From NCBI GenBank assembly GCA_031256815.1, contig JAIRPU010000103.1:1-13981 (forward strand): a DNA stretch of 13,981 nucleotides. The letters are read 5' to 3'. Origin of the DNA: Spirochaetaceae bacterium. Lineage in GTDB: Bacteria > Spirochaetota > Spirochaetia > Treponematales > Breznakiellaceae. Shown here one piece after another: positions 12,744-13,981 of this stretch. The stretch's first letter is position 1, and every line of letters begins with the position of its first letter. The notes beneath the pieces were generated by a model, which searched no databases, had not been told where the DNA came from, and was given only the letters and a program-made list of their open reading frames with translations. The translations under genes were made by a program, and so were the position numbers.

Positions 12744-13981
12744 CTACGGCAATTTCTCAAAATCAGACGCTCCATGTTTGCAAAGCGGACAAATAATATC
12801 TTCCGGCAATTCTTCTCCTTCATGAATCCAGCCGCATACCCTGCAAACCCAGCCGACTTTCTTTTCTCCCGTTATTGGCGGCTTGGGTTTTACATGGTCA
12901 AAATAATACTGATACGTCATTGAAGGAGCATTATCTATTACGCACGATTCGGTTATATCCGCAATATAAAGTGTGTGCGTGTCGTAATCTGTAACGCTTA
13001 TAACTTTACCTGAAATAAATGCATTGCCATGTTCAGGCGCGTAAATAAGGCCGTTTACGCTGCGTGTTTTTTTAGGACAGTTTGCAAATTTTTCTACATC
13101 ACGCCCGCTTGAAAAACCAAATCGCTTGAACACGTCAAATGGAGTGCTTTGTTTTAAAATTGATATATTAAAAACTCCCGTCTTTTTTAATATATCATTG
13201 GTATAGTTCTTGCGTATAACCGAAAATGTAATTCGTTTTGGAACATCTGTAAGCTGCACCGCTGTATTTATTATACAACCGTTGTCTTTTTCGCCATCGC
13301 GGACTGTCAAAAGAAAAAGCCCGTAACTAAGTTTAAAGAACGGTTCATTTTGAATCGGCGCTGTTTTTACATCATGAGCCGGAATAACCGTTTTTGGCAT
13401 AGAGGCGTAAATATCACCGGCAAGTAATTCAAGTTCGCTTCGCTGATTCTGTTTTAAAGAAGAATTGATTGTAATTTTTCTTTCTATCATGTTTATTTTG
13501 GGTATTGTTTGAAAAAACTTTGCCATAATTTCGCCTGCTTGCGGCGCCCAGCTTCCGTTTTCTATAATAGCTACAGTCCTGTTTTGAATGTTATGCGCTT
13601 TTAGATGTTCAAGAACAGTTTCCATATTGCAAAAAACACCGGCATTATAGGTTGCCGCTGCAAAAATCAAATGACTGCAACGAAACGCTTCTGCAACTAT
13701 TTCTGAAGGATGAGTTTTTGAAACGTTAAACAACCTTATGTTTCTTACACCCTTTTCGGCAAGCAGCGCCGCCAAAATGTTTGCGGCATTTTCTGTATTG
13801 CCGTAAATAGAGCCATAAACTATAAGCACAGCATCATCTTCCGGAACGTATGCGCTCCAGCGCTGGTATTTTTCAAGATACCAGCCAAAATTTTTACGCC
13901 ATACAGGGCCGTGCAAGGGACATACGAGCTTAATATCCAGAGCAGCCGCTTTAGCCAGCAGCGCCTGAACCTGATTGCCGT
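12744..13981 (-). CDS. Flavodiiron protein with flavin-reductase and rubredoxin domains (5' partial)
   Basis: The frame is open to the window edge, so the N-terminal diiron domain lies outside; the residues before the TTG at 13916 (LVCPLHGPVW) are the typical end of that domain. About 411 residues are visible. In order they form a flavodoxin domain (FMN loop YGSIYGNTE), a flavin-reductase-like domain (from LSYGLFLLTVRDGEKDNGC to YQYYFDHVKP) and a C-terminal rubredoxin with CRVC and CPLC only 14 residues apart, the short-spaced type seen in rubrerythrin. Flavodiiron proteins reduce O2 to water or NO to N2O. The added domains match Moorella Hrb, a separate NADH-dependent partner of FprA, so this chain could take electrons directly from NAD(P)H. 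It heads the operon with the regulator, pentapeptide and hydrolase genes. Confidence 0.9.
   Translation of the reverse strand, partial: GNQVQALLAKAAALDIKLVCPLHGPVWRKNFGWYLEKYQRWSAYVPEDDAVLIVYGSIYGNTENAANILAALLAEKGVRNIRLFNVSKTHPSEIVAEAFRCSHLIFAAATYNAGVFCNMETVLEHLKAHNIQNRTVAIIENGSWAPQAGEIMAKFFQTIPKINMIERKITINSSLKQNQRSELELLAGDIYASMPKTVIPAHDVKTAPIQNEPFFKLSYGLFLLTVRDGEKDNGCIINTAVQLTDVPKRITFSVIRKNYTNDILKKTGVFNISILKQSTPFDVFKRFGFSSGRDVEKFANCPKKTRSVNGLIYAPEHGNAFISGKVISVTDYDTHTLYIADITESCVIDNAPSMTYQYYFDHVKPKPPITGEKKVGWVCRVCGWIHEGEELPEDIICPLCKHGASDFEKLP

Noticed and set aside
13914..13916. TTG as the real start of the flavodiiron gene
   Set aside because: The frame stays open upstream and encodes the conserved end of the diiron domain, so the gene runs past the window edge.
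1..13981. tRNA, rRNA or insertion sequence
   Set aside because: No cloverleaf with a CCA-type end, no rRNA-like stretch and no transposase or flanking direct repeats were seen on reading both strands.

Overview
The window looks like part of a spirochaete chromosome, most likely a Treponema or close relative. This rests on a flbD-motA-motB-fliL run in treponemal order, surface and lipoprotein genes carrying InlB-type (Listeria-Bacteroides) repeats, a relaxed lipobox, and a signal-peptide beta-barrel gene paired with an OmpA-type gene. The species cannot be told from the sequence. No rRNA, tRNA, CRISPR array, transposase or phage gene was seen.

Left part, + strand (1-8237). A surface protein gene cut by the window edge carries two copies of a large DUF6273-like module separated by two InlB repeats. 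A 465-bp gene-free stretch follows. It holds a 12-G tract, a strong intrinsic terminator, a series of GC-rich hairpins, a perfect 15-bp inverted repeat, a G-free leader and a promoter-like pair. Next comes a two-gene unit: a predicted outer-membrane beta-barrel protein and a periplasmic protein with four Ig-like repeats and a C-terminal OmpA domain. After a leader with a 12-bp hairpin come a lipoprotein with one InlB-like repeat and a long glycine-rich domain of the ALK/LTK type, and a UlaG-family metallo-beta-lactamase-fold hydrolase whose start overlaps the lipoprotein stop by one base.

Right part, - strand (8245-13981), read from high to low coordinates. A flavodiiron protein, cut by the window edge, has flavodoxin, flavin-reductase and short-spaced rubredoxin domains. 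It is followed by a NarL-type regulator whose receiver lacks the phosphorylation residues, a Cys-rich pentapeptide-repeat protein, and a small glyoxalase-II-like hydrolase with an altered metal motif. These four are closely spaced and probably form one operon concerned with O2 or NO detoxification. A hairpin and a sigma-28 (FliA)-like promoter then lead into flbD-motA-motB-fliL, which encode the flagellar stator, its accessory protein FliL and FlbD. The usual upstream flgD-flgE and downstream fliM-fliY genes are absent, so this is a detached piece of the treponemal fla operon. It ends 7 bp from the convergent UlaG-family gene.

The points most worth following are the flavodiiron operon with its aspartate-less regulator and pentapeptide protein, the hairpin-rich intergenic island with the poly-G tract, the glycine-rich ALK-like lipoprotein, and the possible leaderless FliA promoter of flbD. 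All domain calls come from reading the sequence; no database search was run.
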